From Gloeophyllum trabeum ATCC 11539 (Eukaryota > Basidiomycota > Agaricomycetes > Gloeophyllales > Gloeophyllaceae), in assembly GCF_000344685.1 (NCBI RefSeq), contig NW_006920416.1:559088-592355 (forward strand): 33,268 nucleotides of DNA. Reading direction: 5' to 3'. The translations under genes were made by a program, and so were the position numbers. Below are positions 31,757 to 33,268 of the stretch, piece by piece. Each line of letters begins with the position of its first letter. Position 1 is the stretch's first letter. A model generated the notes under the pieces. That model was not told where the DNA came from and searched no databases. It saw only the letters and a list, made by a program, of their open reading frames with translations.

Positions 31757-32374
31757 ATGTCAAGCACGTTGGCCTCCCTACCCTTGCCCATTCGTATCTG
31801 TATCGAAGTCCTCTCGCCTGAGTGCCGGGAGCTGGTTAAGAGGGTGGCCGACCGGCTCGGACAGAGAGTAGAAAACGAGGTCATGACAGGCTTCGCTAGC
31901 TACGTGCTGGCTAGAGTGACAGCTGCCGCCGAGCACGATGATGACGATGAGTGTCTGGAAGAAGATGAGGACAAGGAAAATCAACCACCGGAAGAGTATC
32001 AAGAACAACCCGATGAGATGGAGGGTGTGACTGGTGGCGAAGAGCACAGAGGCGATGTACATACTGCAGCAGATCTTGAGGAGGTACGCCGTCTGTTGAA
32101 TGCATTTTAGACATTGAGGCTGAAACTTGGTCATTAGATCGCTGCACATTTCGCAAGCACAACAACCAACCGGGGTGAGGCTCGTCTCCGCGATCATCCC
32201 GACGCAAATAAGGAGAATGTGCAACTCCCGCGCCCTGAGGAGCAGCACCGGGGCGAGGCATTGCAGATAGGCACGACAGGAATCATCTACCCCTCCACAG
32301 GCGTGTACAACTTCTGGGCACCGGAGCTGATAAACAGCGGCCAAATCTTGGACTTCCCTCCCTACGAAATGTGA
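31757..32374 (+). CDS. Family 2 protein, copy 3, intact, two exons
   Basis: This is a paralogue of the genes at 21925-22543 and 16975-17627. Exons 31757-32083 and 32138-32374, joined by a 54-nt phase-0 intron (donor GTACGC, acceptor TCATTAG), give 187 aa. I chose ATG 31757 (MSSTLAS...) because it matches the start of copy 2; an in-frame ATG at 31724 would add 11 residues. Shared blocks: LSPECRELVKRVADRLGQ, a helical SYVLARVTAAA segment, an acidic tract with EEDEDKENQPPEEY, GDVHTAADLEE, then in exon 2 IAAHF, DANKENVQLPRPEE and STGVYNFW. The C-terminus (LDFPPYEM) differs from the FEF ending of the other copies. It carries two KEN motifs in acidic, Pro-containing context. It lies 436 bp downstream of family 3 copy B. 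Function unknown. Confidence 0.75.
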
Positions 32375-33268
32375 GCGGAAGGAAACAGGAAGAGATCGAC
32401 TAGAGACCTGCAGATATGTGATTGCCTTTTCGTCGTGGTTAAGGGTGTTCAAACTAAGTGATACGACAAGGAATGACTTGTCGATGGTGGAGTGTCGAGG
32501 CGATGAACTGGTTGCAACGCCCTATCCTTATCACCACTTTAGCTCTATATTCAGTTGTAAATATGCCGACCTATGAATCCCTATAGCAATAAGCGACTGA
32601 GGAGGTTCTTGGTTTGTTTAGAGATACCTACATTGCCATACATCACGACCAGAATGAACGAAATGCAATCCTCCCTACAAAGTTGAGGACGCAGATTATG
32701 TAAGCGAGTCGCGCAGCGGCTCGCAAAGTGGACGCGGAGCCATTGCAGCGGATGCGCCCAGACGGTTGCCCGACTAACATATTACCTTATTTTTGAATAT
32801 TGCCAGTGTGCCGCTAGTGCAGCGGTTAGTGTGATGCGTTATTTCAGATGCAATGATGTGAGCTCGAGGTTCAATCCCAGATGTGAACAATATTTTTCAC
32901 TTGTGATGATTCTAGTTGTCTTCACTCCGTAACGCAACTTGGAAGTTTTCTTTTGTTCTCTGTCTCATCATGCAGTCATTGCAAGGCGCCAATATTGATG
33001 ACATTGTGGGCACTTTGAGTCCGGACAAGGGCCAATCTATACACAGAGCCTTCACTTGGTATTATACTTTGGGGTTCAGTTTCAAAAAATTCAAACTACA
33101 TGTGTACTGATATACAAAACCATTCAACTTCTCATGATCATGGGAGGTGGTGTTACCATTGTACGAATGAATTGCAGAGAGTACACAACCTCCTCACCGC
33201 CTTAGGATTTCCATTCCGAAGCGAGTCGCCCCGACTTCAGACGAAGTCCCTCGCGACGCTGTCCGGGG
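32375..33268. other. Intergenic end of window
   Basis: Apart from the tRNA-like element (32805-32897), no gene could be supported. A 64-codon frame at 32916-33110 has no family features. The last 100 bp could be part of a gene that continues outside the window. Confidence 0.4.
32805..32897 (+). ncRNA. tRNA-like pol III element (possible SINE head)
   Basis: TAGTGCAGCGG at 32815-32825 fits an A box, and GGTTCAATCC at 32868-32877 fits a B box, 42 nt apart as in tRNA genes. A T5 run at 32893-32897 could end pol III transcription. A five-pair stem (TGCGT/ATGCA) sits where the anticodon stem should be, but its loop is 8 nt and the T-stem pairs badly, and no good acceptor stem forms. So it is not a normal tRNA; a tRNA-derived SINE or decayed tRNA fits better. 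Confidence 0.35.

Noticed and set aside
1..33268. A transposable element carrying the repeated families
   Set aside because: I looked for transposase, integrase or reverse transcriptase motifs and for terminal repeats around the copies and saw none; intron-bearing genes with their own promoters fit better.

Overview
The window looks like the nuclear genome of a filamentous fungus, most likely a mushroom-forming basidiomycete (Agaricomycetes). The support is: almost every gene I could build is split by short GT..AG introns of about 50-73 nt with CTRAY-like branch points; coding GC is moderate to high; the recognisable genes are typical fungal single-copy genes; and there are no bacterial-style operons. 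The taxon is an inference from style, not from a marker gene.

Layout. (1) 1-8.9 kb: two intron-containing genes for long, disordered, lineage-specific proteins (139/771-2335 and 4338-6545), then a gene-poor stretch. (2) 8.9-16.1 kb: four copies of an unrecognised three-exon family ('family 1'): one intact (9579-10382), one with a single nonsense codon (13269-14092), one frameshifted (15267-16070) and one eroded relic (about 8940-9211). They surround a conserved pair on the minus strand: a 55-codon small hydrophobic protein ending 20 nt before the start of a Tda10/D-glycerate-3-kinase-like P-loop kinase (four exons, 314 aa). (3) 16.2-23.5 kb: two copies of 'family 2' and one of 'family 3', plus a diverged duplication of intergenic DNA. 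(4) 23.5-30.3 kb: an unrecognised gene divergent from a zinc-independent MDR oxidoreductase, a wrecked F-box/LRR-like gene, an NFKBIL1-like gene and, divergent from it, an Impact-domain (UPF0029) protein. (5) 30.6-32.4 kb: a second family 3-family 2 pair in the opposite orientation, then a tRNA-like pol III element.

The most notable content is the three multi-copy small-gene families. Family 3 and family 2 sit head-to-tail in the same order in two inverted places about 13 kb apart (18917 to 16975 on minus; 30651 to 32374 on plus), so they look like a duplicated two-gene cassette. Family 2 proteins carry KENxxPE motifs resembling APC/C KEN-box degrons and share a promoter block. Copies in every stage of decay (lost start codon, one nonsense codon, frameshifts, relic) point to rapid birth and death. 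I recognise none of these three families, and no function is claimed.

No transposase, reverse transcriptase, rRNA, CRISPR array or complete canonical tRNA was seen. All exon joins were derived by reading splice sites by eye and by agreement between paralogues; there is no transcript support.
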